Origin: Desulfitobacterium hafniense DCB-2
Lineage (GTDB): Bacteria; Bacillota; Desulfitobacteriia; Desulfitobacteriales; Desulfitobacteriaceae
Direction: 5' to 3'
NCBI RefSeq assembly: GCF_000021925.1
Contig: NC_011830.1
Coordinates: forward strand, 4,747,001 to 4,811,000
DNA: 64,000 nt
In this document: piece after piece, positions 35,607 through 43,532 of the stretch
How positions within the stretch are numbered: position 1 is the stretch's first letter
How the letters are laid out: every line of letters begins with the position of its first letter
Translations under genes and position numbers: made by a program
Notes under the pieces: model-generated
The model's input: the letters and a program-made list of their open reading frames with translations, nothing else
Databases searched by the model: none
Told to the model about the DNA's origin: nothing

Positions 35607-36217
35607 TGGGCTTTAAACGCCTTTTGGACCTCATCATCGCCATACCGTTGCTTATACTTATCTCACCCCTTTGGCTTTTCATTGTAATCTGGATTAAAGT
35701 GGATTCGCCGGGCCCGGCTATTTTTCGCCAGCAGCGGATAGGCCTTAAAGGAGAGCCTTTTACCATTTATAAATTCCGCACCATGGTACCGGATGCGGAT
35801 CGAGTGATGAAAGCCAAGATCGAGCAGCTGAAAAAAGAAGGCAAATTCAATGCGGATGAATTTGTTTTCCAGGAAAAAGATGATCCCAGGATTACGGGAA
35901 GCGGCCGCTTTTTGCGCAAAACCAGCCTTGATGAACTTCCCCAGCTCCTCAATATCGTCAATGGAACCATGAGCTTGGTGGGGCCTCGCCCTGAGGTGCC
36001 GGAGATTGTGGAGCAATACACCCCTGAACAACGCCAAAGGCTGAATATGCCTCCCGGCGTCACCGGCCTGGCCCAGATCAATGGCCGCAGCGCCTTGACC
36101 TTGACCGAGACCTTAAAGTATGATGTTCAGTATGTGAAGAACTGGTCCCCGGGGGCGGATATTAAGATTCTCTGGAAAACTATTTTTGTCGTGCTCCTGG
36201 GGAAGGATGCGTATTAA
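35606..36217 (+). CDS. PglC-like monotopic phosphoglycosyl transferase
   Basis: A 203-residue enzyme with only the catalytic bacterial sugar transferase domain. An N-terminal re-entrant hydrophobic hairpin (LLDLIIAIPLLILISPLWLF) is followed by DSPGPAIFRQQRIGLKGEPF, YKFRTMVPDADRVMK, the catalytic DE pair in TSLDELPQLLNIVNG and SLVGPRPEVPEIVEQY. It loads a sugar-1-phosphate, usually a modified N-acetylhexosamine, onto undecaprenyl phosphate. The window also encodes a longer WcaJ-type enzyme, so two glycans or two alternative starts are likely. The ATG overlaps the previous stop by one base. Last gene of the operon. Confidence 0.92.
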   Translation: MGFKRLLDLIIAIPLLILISPLWLFIVIWIKVDSPGPAIFRQQRIGLKGEPFTIYKFRTMVPDADRVMKAKIEQLKKEGKFNADEFVFQEKDDPRITGSGRFLRKTSLDELPQLLNIVNGTMSLVGPRPEVPEIVEQYTPEQRQRLNMPPGVTGLAQINGRSALTLTETLKYDVQYVKNWSPGADIKILWKTIFVVLLGKDAY

Positions 36218-36220
36218 GCA

Positions 36221-36268
36221 AAGAAAAGCGACCTTATTCTACTTTTGCAGTACAATAAGGTCGTTCTT
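36221..36268. terminator. bidirectional terminator at the end of the polysaccharide operon
   Basis: Stem CGACCTTATT / AATAAGGTCG (36229-36238, 36254-36263), continued by AAGAA/TTCTT, with T-rich tails on both sides. It lies between two genes that end toward each other. Confidence 0.8.
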
Positions 36269-36299
36269 TATTATCGTACAATTCCTTAATCGGCGCTCC

Positions 36300-37688
36300 C
36301 TACGATAGCAACAAGATATCTTCCCGCTCTTTGGCCAGGAGCTGCATTGCTTCGGTAAACCCGCTTATACTAAACAAAACGTACCAGTTTTTTCGTTGGT
36401 TTTGTTTCCAGGCAACGGCTTCTGCCTTTTTTGCCAGGGTATAAAAAACATCAGTGTCAACAGGCTTTTCATGATACTTGCATTCACCAAAAATCATATC
36501 TGAACCCTTCATATCATAGGCGACAATATCGATTTCTGTTTGGTTATTCCACCAACGCCCGGCTTTGCTAAAGTAAAAGGGCCACTGTCCTTGACTATTC
36601 ATCTGCCATAATTTACTCAGGCAAACATCTTCATAAACATAGGCCACATGGTTATCGATGAAGTTCTGCCGGATTTTTTGCATAACGATGTCGTCCTGGT
36701 CTCGTTCCAAAAAGCTTTGATTAGCATAAACAAATCGAAACCAAAAGCTAATGAAATTGTCTTTGATCTTATACAAACCACGTTTGCTTTTCTCCGGATG
36801 CTCCTCAGTAATGGGGACCTGGCGTTCTAAAATATCGAGATCGATAAGTGTCTTAAGATACTTGGAAAGGCCTGTCTGCTTCACTGCCAAAGTGGCGGCT
36901 ATTTTTGATAACTTCTGGTTGCCTGCCGCTATAGCCTTAATCACTGAAAAATAGCTTCCTATCTCTGAGACTTCATTTTGCAGGAGAAAATAGGGCTCTT
37001 CATATAAAAAGCTGGCTCTATCCAGGATATTTTTTCTTATAGCCGTATAAATGTCACTCTCACTTTGAAACTGTTCAATGTATTTAGGCACACCACCCGT
37101 CACCGCATAGAGTTCGATGAGCTCTTTTTCGTTTTTGTTGGTAAAGAAGTTCTTATAATAACAAAAATCAATTTGTCTAAGTTTTATTTGCCCAGTCCTT
37201 CTCCCATATAAAGGGCTACTATAAACTAAGGTTTGGGATTCCATCATCGTAATTAGAGAACCACACAATACAACCATAATATTTTTATCCATCAACATGG
37301 TATCCCATATCTTTTGCATAACGGATGGAAAGGCTGGATTCGTTTTCCCTAAATACTGAAACTCATCAATAACTATAAGCAACTTGGTTTTTGGAGGATA
37401 TTCTACTAACATGTTAAATATGACTGCCCAGTCATTAACTGTCGCCGTCTTCAATAAAGAATTCTGCAAAAAGTCTGCGACCATATCTTTAAACCCATTG
37501 CGATTTTCGCTTTCTGCCTCTTGGGTTGCCAAAAAGTAGATACTTGTCTTATCTGCCATGAACTTTGTTAAGAGTGCCGTCTTGCCGACACGTCTTCTTC
37601 CGTAGAGAACCACTAAAGATGAGCCATCCCGTTCATACTCTCTATTTAAAAAACCTAATTCGTCTTGCCGATCGATAAACTTCTTCAT
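36300..37688 (-). CDS. AAA ATPase with C-terminal DUF234 (nuclease-like) domain
   Basis: A 462-residue protein. The N-terminus is an archaeal-type P-loop ATPase: Walker A GRRRVGKTAL near residue 31, Walker B LLIVIDEFQYLG near 104, and GRRTGQIKLRQIDF, typical of the family. A winged helix (AATLAVKQTGLSKYLKTLID) follows. The C-terminal DUF234 domain has EIDIVAYDMKG and GECKYHEKP, a D-x(n)-E-x-K pattern as in restriction-like nucleases. Such genes occur singly across archaea and bacteria and their role is unknown. It is flanked by terminators and faces away from the sugar genes on one side, so it looks like an insert in the locus. GGGAGG precedes the ATG. Confidence 0.85.
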   Translation of the reverse strand: MKKFIDRQDELGFLNREYERDGSSLVVLYGRRRVGKTALLTKFMADKTSIYFLATQEAESENRNGFKDMVADFLQNSLLKTATVNDWAVIFNMLVEYPPKTKLLIVIDEFQYLGKTNPAFPSVMQKIWDTMLMDKNIMVVLCGSLITMMESQTLVYSSPLYGRRTGQIKLRQIDFCYYKNFFTNKNEKELIELYAVTGGVPKYIEQFQSESDIYTAIRKNILDRASFLYEEPYFLLQNEVSEIGSYFSVIKAIAAGNQKLSKIAATLAVKQTGLSKYLKTLIDLDILERQVPITEEHPEKSKRGLYKIKDNFISFWFRFVYANQSFLERDQDDIVMQKIRQNFIDNHVAYVYEDVCLSKLWQMNSQGQWPFYFSKAGRWWNNQTEIDIVAYDMKGSDMIFGECKYHEKPVDTDVFYTLAKKAEAVAWKQNQRKNWYVLFSISGFTEAMQLLAKEREDILLLS

Positions 37689-37718
37689 GAATACTACCTC
37701 CCAAGAATATTATACCCC

Positions 37719-37748
37719 AAATTATTATAATTTAAAGTATAATAATTT
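37719..37748. promoter_or_regulatory. 11-base inverted repeat upstream of the ATPase gene
   Basis: AAATTATTATA (37719-37729) and TATAATAATTT (37738-37748) with an 8-base spacer lie about 30-60 bases before the ATPase start. The arms contain TATAAT-like promoter hexamers. An operator overlapping the promoter is the simplest reading. Confidence 0.5.
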
Positions 37749-37798
37749 ATTTATGATTTGTTTGAACTGCATGGCATAGTTGCTGAAATTTGGAGTAC

Positions 37799-37847
37799 AA
37801 AAAAGTCAAGAGACGACTCAACTACAAGTACATCCCTTGACTTTTTT
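37799..37847. terminator. bidirectional terminator
   Basis: Perfect 12-base stem AAAAAAGTCAAG / CTTGACTTTTTT with a 25-base loop, just after the acetyltransferase stop on the minus strand and upstream of the ATPase promoter. Confidence 0.8.
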
Positions 37848-37860
37848 ATCGATATAGAGC

Positions 37861-38829
37861 CTAGTCCTCCGGAAGCAATTCTTCTTCAGACACTTCCCTT
37901 AGCTCTTTGGCCGGGAAACCTTTGACCACACGTTTGGCCCCGGTATCCTTGGTCACCAATGCTCCTGCTGCCACAAAGGTCTCAGGGGCGACCCTGATTC
38001 CCGGCAAAAGAATGGCGCCGCCGCCGATCCGGGCCCCCCGGCAAATGGTCGGGCCTTTGATGGATTTAAAGCGCTTTTCTGTTCTGCCCATATAGTTGTC
38101 GTTGGTGGTGGTCACCATGGGAGCGATGAAAACCCGCTCTTCCAGTTCCATATAAGCGGTTATGTAAGAACCGGTCTGGATCTTGGTATAATCTCCGATG
38201 CGGGTATCGTTTTCCACTGCCGCACCGCTGCCGATAACCACGTTTTTACCGATGGTGCAGCGTTCGCGAACCAAAGCTCCGTCCCCCAGAAAGGCCTGAT
38301 CTCCGTAAGTGGTCCCGGCATAGAGCACTGCAGAGCAGCCTATAGTGTAACCGTTCCCCATCTTCAGGGGGGATAAATCCGCCTGGGCTTTCACAGTGCT
38401 GGTCGCCGCCGCTTTCGGAAAACGTCCGACGGAAGCACTGCTCCCGATAAAACCCTCTTCACCCAACACTGCCCGGGGATAGATCGCAGCATGCTCCCCG
38501 ATGCGAGTCCCTGCCCCGATGCGTGCTTCGGAGCCAATGCTCACATGAGCGGCTATCTGACAGCCTTCTCCCAGGATCGCTCCGGCGGCAACCGTGACAT
38601 GGTGGCCTAAAGAAGTGCCTGCGCCGATGACAGCTCCCTCTTCGATAACACAGCCCACACCCAGAGTGACCTGATCACCCAAGGTAACATGAGCCTGGAT
38701 CACACAAAAGGGTGAAACCGTTACACTGGCAGGGATCTTAGCCGTAGTATCGATGTAGACAGGGGCACTTTGGTAAGCCGGTCTTTCCGCTTCGATAGGT
38801 TGATCCGCTTTAATATATTGATCCGACAT
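37861..38829 (-). CDS. left-handed beta-helix acyltransferase (WbpD-like)
   Basis: A 322-residue protein built almost wholly of hexapeptide repeats (pattern V-x-I-G-x-x), for example VTLGDQVTLGVGCVIEEGAV and CTIGKNVVIGSGAAVENDTR. The C-terminal part (about 200-310: IAPMVTTTNDNYMGR, GGGAILLPGIRVAPETFVAA) matches WbpD/WlbB, the acetyl-CoA enzyme that N-acetylates the 3-amino group of UDP-2-acetamido-3-amino-glucuronate. The family is normally about 190-200 residues, so there is an extra 110-120-residue N-terminal array of repeats here. It lies 117 bases downstream of the oxidoreductase and belongs to the same pathway. Confidence 0.85.
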   Translation of the reverse strand: MSDQYIKADQPIEAERPAYQSAPVYIDTTAKIPASVTVSPFCVIQAHVTLGDQVTLGVGCVIEEGAVIGAGTSLGHHVTVAAGAILGEGCQIAAHVSIGSEARIGAGTRIGEHAAIYPRAVLGEEGFIGSSASVGRFPKAAATSTVKAQADLSPLKMGNGYTIGCSAVLYAGTTYGDQAFLGDGALVRERCTIGKNVVIGSGAAVENDTRIGDYTKIQTGSYITAYMELEERVFIAPMVTTTNDNYMGRTEKRFKSIKGPTICRGARIGGGAILLPGIRVAPETFVAAGALVTKDTGAKRVVKGFPAKELREVSEEELLPED

Positions 38830-38946
38830 AGGTATGACCTCATTTCAAGAGTCTTTAAAAGCAGGCCCAGCTGGACCGCTGAATGCAGCTTCACGCATAA
38901 AAGCGCACGATTTTCCCAGAGAGGCGATCCGGCAAAGCCAGGAACC

Positions 38947-39984
38947 CTACTCAGACAAAGGAAAGACCACAGGCTCCTTTGTCTCCTGGCATTTATAAAT
39001 AGCCAGGATGATCTCCATGGCCTTCCGCCCCTCTTCCCCGGGAATAGCCGGTGTCCGATCCTCGCGGATAGCATCGATCATATCCTTCATCACTTCCCGG
39101 TGGCCAAATCCGTAGACATTGGGGGGATCATTTTCCTGACTGTCAAAGATCTGTTTTTTCTCCTCTTCACTGTCGGGGAACTCCCAGGTCTCAATGCGGT
39201 TCACCGCAATTCCGCCCACCATGACGGACCCGGTTTCCCCAAAGATGTTCAGTGTCTCTTCGATATTTTTAGGATAAATAGTCGAAGCCGCCTCGATCAC
39301 ACCCAGAGCACCGTTTTTAAATTTGATGACAGCAACCCCTACATCCTCCATCTCGATTTTGCGCAGGGCAGTGCGGGTATAGCCAAAGACCGACTCCACA
39401 GGACCCAGGGTCCATTGCAGCAGGTCAATATTATGTATCGACTGGTTCATGAGAACGCCACCGTCCTGGAGCTTCGTCCCCCGCCAGGGGGCTTGGGCAT
39501 AGTAGGCATCATTGCGGTTCCAGCGCACGGTAGCCTGTCCGTGGGTCAGCTTGCCGAACCGGCCTTCTTCCAGGGCTTGGCGCATAAGTTTAATGGATTT
39601 GTTATAGCGGTTTTGATGGATAACCGACAATTTGACCCCTTCCTCATGGCAGGTGCGAATCAGCTCGTCGGCACTTGCCAAAGTCATGGCCATGGGTTTT
39701 TCGACCATGACATGTTTGCCGGCTTTGGCACAGGTGATGCCGATGGGTGCATGAAGATCCGATTCTGTAGCGATGGTTACGACATCGATCTCTTCCTTTG
39801 CCAGCATCTCCTCATAAGAGGTATAGGGCTTGGCACCGTATTTATCGGCAAAGGCTTGGGCTCTCTCCGGAATAATGTCACAGACTGCCACTAACTCGGC
39901 CTCTTCTAAGGCTACGATGGATTCCGCATGCTTGGGGGCAATCCTTCCACAGCCAATAATGGCAAAGCGCATTTTCTTATCCAT
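38947..39984 (-). CDS. Gfo/Idh/MocA oxidoreductase (WbpB-like)
   Basis: A 345-residue NAD-dependent enzyme. RFAIIGCGRIAPKHAESI at the N-terminus is the dinucleotide-binding fold, VEKPMAMTLASADELI holds the EKP motif with the catalytic Lys, and GVLMNQSIHNIDLLQWTLG contains the catalytic His-x3-D. WbpB-type enzymes oxidise C3 of UDP-GlcNAc-uronate to the 3-keto sugar used by WbpE. I place the start at ATG 39984, where AAGGAG stands at the right distance; the in-frame extension upstream lacks a ribosome site and family likeness. Context with the dehydrogenase and acetyltransferase supports the pathway. Confidence 0.9.
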   Translation of the reverse strand: MDKKMRFAIIGCGRIAPKHAESIVALEEAELVAVCDIIPERAQAFADKYGAKPYTSYEEMLAKEEIDVVTIATESDLHAPIGITCAKAGKHVMVEKPMAMTLASADELIRTCHEEGVKLSVIHQNRYNKSIKLMRQALEEGRFGKLTHGQATVRWNRNDAYYAQAPWRGTKLQDGGVLMNQSIHNIDLLQWTLGPVESVFGYTRTALRKIEMEDVGVAVIKFKNGALGVIEAASTIYPKNIEETLNIFGETGSVMVGGIAVNRIETWEFPDSEEEKKQIFDSQENDPPNVYGFGHREVMKDMIDAIREDRTPAIPGEEGRKAMEIILAIYKCQETKEPVVFPLSE

Positions 39985-40100
39985 AGTCTCACTCCTTAAA
40001 CAATTCAGCTTATACGAAAGTCTTCCGCAGACTATGCGGCAATTGACTCCATTTATTATAGCATTCATGATGGCCTTCATGGGATGAAGTTTCTTTTAAA

Positions 40101-40124
40101 AAGGGGAATCTTGCGATTCCCCTT
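40101..40124 (-). terminator. terminator after the UDP-sugar dehydrogenase gene
   Basis: Perfect stem AAGGGGAATC / GATTCCCCTT with a four-base loop, T-run on the minus-strand side. It lies about 55 bases past the dehydrogenase stop and would separate it from the oxidoreductase gene, unless read-through is normal. Confidence 0.75.
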
Positions 40125-40153
40125 AAGCTTTAGGACTTTTGTATTTGCAAAAC

Positions 40154-40175
40154 GGTACCTGTCCCCATGATTCAC
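40154..40175. repeat. REP-like palindrome, copy B (half)
   Basis: GGTACCTGTCCCCATGATTC followed by AC: one full arm and core of the palindrome, four bases from the stop codon of the UDP-sugar dehydrogenase gene. The second arm is missing. Confidence 0.65.
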
Positions 40176-40178
40176 GCT

Positions 40179-41534
40179 TTAGATTTTGACGATCTTTTCT
40201 CTGTTGTTCTCGACGCCTCTGGTGGCGTTGCGGGTATCCACGATGAGGGGGGCCTTTTCTGCGACCCGCTCATAGTCGACAACACTGTGGTCGGTGAGGA
40301 TGAGGACGCAGTCTGCAGCAGCCAGGGCTTCGTCGGTCAGCTCAGTGTTTTCCAGATGGACTGTGGAGCCGCCGTGAGGCTCGATAACCGGGATATAGGG
40401 GTCATGGTAGGCGATATTGGCTCCGTTTTTCCTGAGCAGCTCCATGATCTTAAGGGCCGGTGACTCACGGACATCGTCGATATCTTTTTTATAGGCTACC
40501 CCAAGGATAAGAACTTTGGCATCCTTAAGGCTCTTATTTTCATTATTGAGAGCACGAATGACTTTATTGATCACATGGTAGGAGACTTCGACATTGATCT
40601 CGCCGGCCAGCTCGATAAAGCGGGTGTGGAAGTCGTACTCGCGGGCTTTCCAGGTCAGGTAGAAAGGATCGATAGGAATGCAGTGTCCGCCCACTCCCGG
40701 GCCGGGCCAGAAGGTTTGAATCCCAAAGGGTTTGGTTCCTGCGGCCTCCACTACTTCCCAGATATCGATGCCCATGCGATCACAAAGCAGCATCAGCTCA
40801 TTGACCAAAGCGATGTTCACGGCACGGTAAGTATTCTCAAAGACTTTAGTGAGCTCCGCGGCAGCCGGTGAGGATACGGGAACCACATTGACGATGGTCT
40901 GAGCATAGAAGGTATAGGCGACTTCCAGACAGACTGGGGTCATACCCCCCACAACTTTTGAGGTATTGTTGGTGGTAAAGCGTTTGTTGCCTGGATCGAC
41001 CCGCTCCGGTGAGAAGGCCAGGAAAAAGTCTTTGCCCACTTTAAGGCCGCTTTGTTCCAGCATGGGCAGAATGACTTCCTCAGTGGTGCCGGGATAGGTG
41101 GTGCTTTCTAAAGTTACCAGCTGTCCGGGCTTGAGGTATTTGGCGATCTGCTCGGAAGAGGCCTGAATATAGGAGATATCCGGATCCCGGGTGATGGTCA
41201 GAGGGGTAGGGACACAGATGACAACCACATCGCACTCAGCGAGTTTCGCGTAATCCGTGGTCGCTGTGATCATTCCTTTTTGGGTCAGTTCCAGAAGTTC
41301 CTCATCTTTGACATCAGCGATGTAATTGTCTCCGGCGTTGACTTTAGCTACGCGAGCGGCGTTAATATCAAACCCGATGACTGAGAAGCCTACTTTTCCC
41401 TTTTCTACGGCTAAGGGGAGTCCTACATAACCAAGACCGATAACCCCCACTGTTGCAGAATGGTCCTGGAGCTTGTCTTTTAGATTCTTTGCTAAAACAT
41501 CTTCACTGGTAATGACTTCTTTCATACGCAACAT
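40179..41534 (-). CDS. UDP-N-acetyl-D-glucosamine 6-dehydrogenase (WbpA-like)
   Basis: A 451-residue enzyme of the UDP-glucose/GDP-mannose dehydrogenase family. The NAD fold begins VGVIGLGYVGLPLAVEKGKV. The catalytic region has LESTTYPGTTEEV, the Lys in ELTKVFENTYRAVNIALVNE and GPGVGGHCIPIDPFYL with the catalytic Cys near residue 286. The UDP-binding C-terminal domain has GVAYKKDIDDVRESP. WbpA-type members oxidise UDP-GlcNAc to UDP-GlcNAc-uronate, the first step toward the diacetamido uronic acid. The sequence fits WbpA better than Ugd (UDP-glucose). It follows the dehydratase by 15 bases. Confidence 0.92.
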   Translation of the reverse strand: MLRMKEVITSEDVLAKNLKDKLQDHSATVGVIGLGYVGLPLAVEKGKVGFSVIGFDINAARVAKVNAGDNYIADVKDEELLELTQKGMITATTDYAKLAECDVVVICVPTPLTITRDPDISYIQASSEQIAKYLKPGQLVTLESTTYPGTTEEVILPMLEQSGLKVGKDFFLAFSPERVDPGNKRFTTNNTSKVVGGMTPVCLEVAYTFYAQTIVNVVPVSSPAAAELTKVFENTYRAVNIALVNELMLLCDRMGIDIWEVVEAAGTKPFGIQTFWPGPGVGGHCIPIDPFYLTWKAREYDFHTRFIELAGEINVEVSYHVINKVIRALNNENKSLKDAKVLILGVAYKKDIDDVRESPALKIMELLRKNGANIAYHDPYIPVIEPHGGSTVHLENTELTDEALAAADCVLILTDHSVVDYERVAEKAPLIVDTRNATRGVENNREKIVKI

Positions 41535-41549
41535 GAAATTTTTTCCCCC

Positions 41550-43412
41550 TTATTGATTGGCAACTGCCTTGGAAGCTTGCTTTCTAAATGTAGGCACAAT
41601 GGCTTGTAACTGTCCCATAACTTCTTCCCGGGTGAGATAGGAGCCCCGCTCACGGATGAGGTGGATAAGTTCCTCAAGCTGTGAAACATTGATATTATTG
41701 GGTTTGGCTACGAAAATCCGTTTATGTTTCGTCGCTGAAGTCCCTTCTTCTGCGGTAAGGAGTTCTTCAAAGAGTTTTTCACCGGGGCGCATCCCTGTGA
41801 ATTTAATCTTGATATCCACATCCGGTTCAAACCCGGAGAGGCGGATGAGATCCCGGGCAAGATCCAGAATCTTGACCGGCTGACCCATATCCAGGATAAA
41901 AATCTCCCCCCCCTGAGCCATGGAGCCGGCTTGAATCACCAGCTGGGAGGCTTCAGGTATGGTCATAAAGTAGCGAACCATATCGGGATGAGTGACTGTA
42001 ACCGGCCCGCCTTTGGCAATCTGACGCTTAAAGGTGGGAATAACGCTTCCCCGGCTGCCCAGTACATTGCCAAAACGTACCGCCACATACTTGGTGTCAG
42101 AACGCTTGTCCATGCTCTGGATCACCATCTCCGCCACCCGCTTGGTGGCCCCCATGATACTGGTGGGATTGACTGCCTTATCGGTGGAAATCAGGACAAA
42201 GGTCTTGACCTTGGCGGCATCCGCTGCCTCGGCCAGATTGCTGGTACCCATAATGTTATTTTTCATGGCCTCTTCCGGATTCTTTTCCATGAGAGGGACA
42301 TGTTTATGGGCCGCGGCGTGGAACACCACACCCGGTTTATAGCGCTGGAAGACGAGATGGACTTTTTCCCGGTCCTTGATATCCAAAATCTCCGTGACCA
42401 CATCCAACCCCGGGTTTTCCGAGCGCAGTTCCTGTTCGATGTCAAAGACGCTGTTTTCGCCATGGCCCACGATAACCAGTTTAGCCGGGTTAAAGCGGGC
42501 GACCTGCCGGCAAAGCTCCGAGCCGATGGACCCGCCGCCGCCGGTAATCAGGACCGCTTCACCTGCAAGGTAACCGGCTACATCCTCCAGATCGACGGTG
42601 ACGGCTTCACGCCCCAGCAAATCCTCCACTTGAACCTGGCGGATTTCTTTGGTATCCACTTTACCGCTGACCACGTCGAACACACCGGGCATGATCTTCA
42701 GATCCACACCGGTTTTTTCGCAGATGCCCACGATCTCCCGGATGACGTCCCCGGAAGCCGAAGGCATGGCGATAATAATCTTATCAATATTATGGTTCTT
42801 AACGACCCGGGGGATATCCCGGCGGGTGCCTAAGACAGGAATCCCCATGAGCTGCAGTCTTTGCTTGGTGGCTGCATCATCGATATAGCCCACAGGACGG
42901 CCTTCCCGATAGTTTTTGTTTTTCAGCTCCCGGGCGGCCATCACTCCCGCATCCCCTGCGCCAATAATCAGGACTTGATTCTGAGAGCCGGGCACATGGG
43001 GAGTAAAAATATTGTCCTGAAGGATTCTCCAAATAAAACGGGAGCCGCCAATTAAGAAGAGAGTACTGAACCACATAAGAGCCGATACTGTATGGGGAAA
43101 ACGCATGGGAGCAATGAAATACACTACGGTGATTGTCCCTGCTGCGGCGACGGTCACGGCAAAGATGATGGATATGAGCTCGCCAATGCTGGCATATTGC
43201 CAGAGCTTGTTATACAAGCCGAAAATATAGAACACACTTAAGTAAATCAGGGTTGCCGTCCAGGCGGAATGAGTCAGTGTGAGCAGATATTCCTCAGGTA
43301 TGGTTCCGTCCCCATCCACAGCAAAACGAATATAAAAGCTTAAAAACACTGCCAGATTAATTAACACAGCGTCAATAACCATTAATAGTAGAGTCCTTTT
43401 GCGCAATATCAT
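41550..43412 (-). CDS. membrane NDP-sugar 4,6-dehydratase (WbpM/PglF/CapD-like)
   Basis: A 620-residue protein. Four N-terminal membrane helices (about 8-125) lead to a CoA-binding-like domain (VLIIGAGDAGVMAARELKNK near 147) and a C-terminal short-chain dehydrogenase domain with AVLITGGGGSIGSELCRQVA near 282. The active site is TDKAVNPTSIMGATKRVAE near 405; the usual Tyr is Met in SxMxxxK, as in WbpM-type enzymes. It converts UDP-GlcNAc to the UDP-4-keto-6-deoxy sugar that leads to quinovosamine or bacillosamine-like residues. This suits the PglC-like and WbuB-like enzymes of the other operon. GGGATC before the ATG is a weak ribosome site. Confidence 0.92.
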   Translation of the reverse strand: MILRKRTLLLMVIDAVLINLAVFLSFYIRFAVDGDGTIPEEYLLTLTHSAWTATLIYLSVFYIFGLYNKLWQYASIGELISIIFAVTVAAAGTITVVYFIAPMRFPHTVSALMWFSTLFLIGGSRFIWRILQDNIFTPHVPGSQNQVLIIGAGDAGVMAARELKNKNYREGRPVGYIDDAATKQRLQLMGIPVLGTRRDIPRVVKNHNIDKIIIAMPSASGDVIREIVGICEKTGVDLKIMPGVFDVVSGKVDTKEIRQVQVEDLLGREAVTVDLEDVAGYLAGEAVLITGGGGSIGSELCRQVARFNPAKLVIVGHGENSVFDIEQELRSENPGLDVVTEILDIKDREKVHLVFQRYKPGVVFHAAAHKHVPLMEKNPEEAMKNNIMGTSNLAEAADAAKVKTFVLISTDKAVNPTSIMGATKRVAEMVIQSMDKRSDTKYVAVRFGNVLGSRGSVIPTFKRQIAKGGPVTVTHPDMVRYFMTIPEASQLVIQAGSMAQGGEIFILDMGQPVKILDLARDLIRLSGFEPDVDIKIKFTGMRPGEKLFEELLTAEEGTSATKHKRIFVAKPNNINVSQLEELIHLIRERGSYLTREEVMGQLQAIVPTFRKQASKAVANQ

Positions 43413-43532
43413 GGTAAAAATGATCCCTTCCCGGCAAACTATTTACACCGTTCTTCAGTTTACTATAGTTTCTGCCATTTTACAACATGACATACCTTGT
43501 CTGCGGGGGCGGGAAATGGCCCCTGCTCCATC

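Noticed and set aside
38721..39074. Minus-strand frame between the acyltransferase and oxidoreductase genes as an extra gene
   Set aside because: It overlaps the end of one gene and the start of the next, has no ribosome site, and its product looks like frame noise.
41931..42833. 300-codon plus-strand reading frame
   Set aside because: It lies fully opposite the dehydratase gene, has no ribosome site and a His/Gly-rich composition typical of an antisense shadow.
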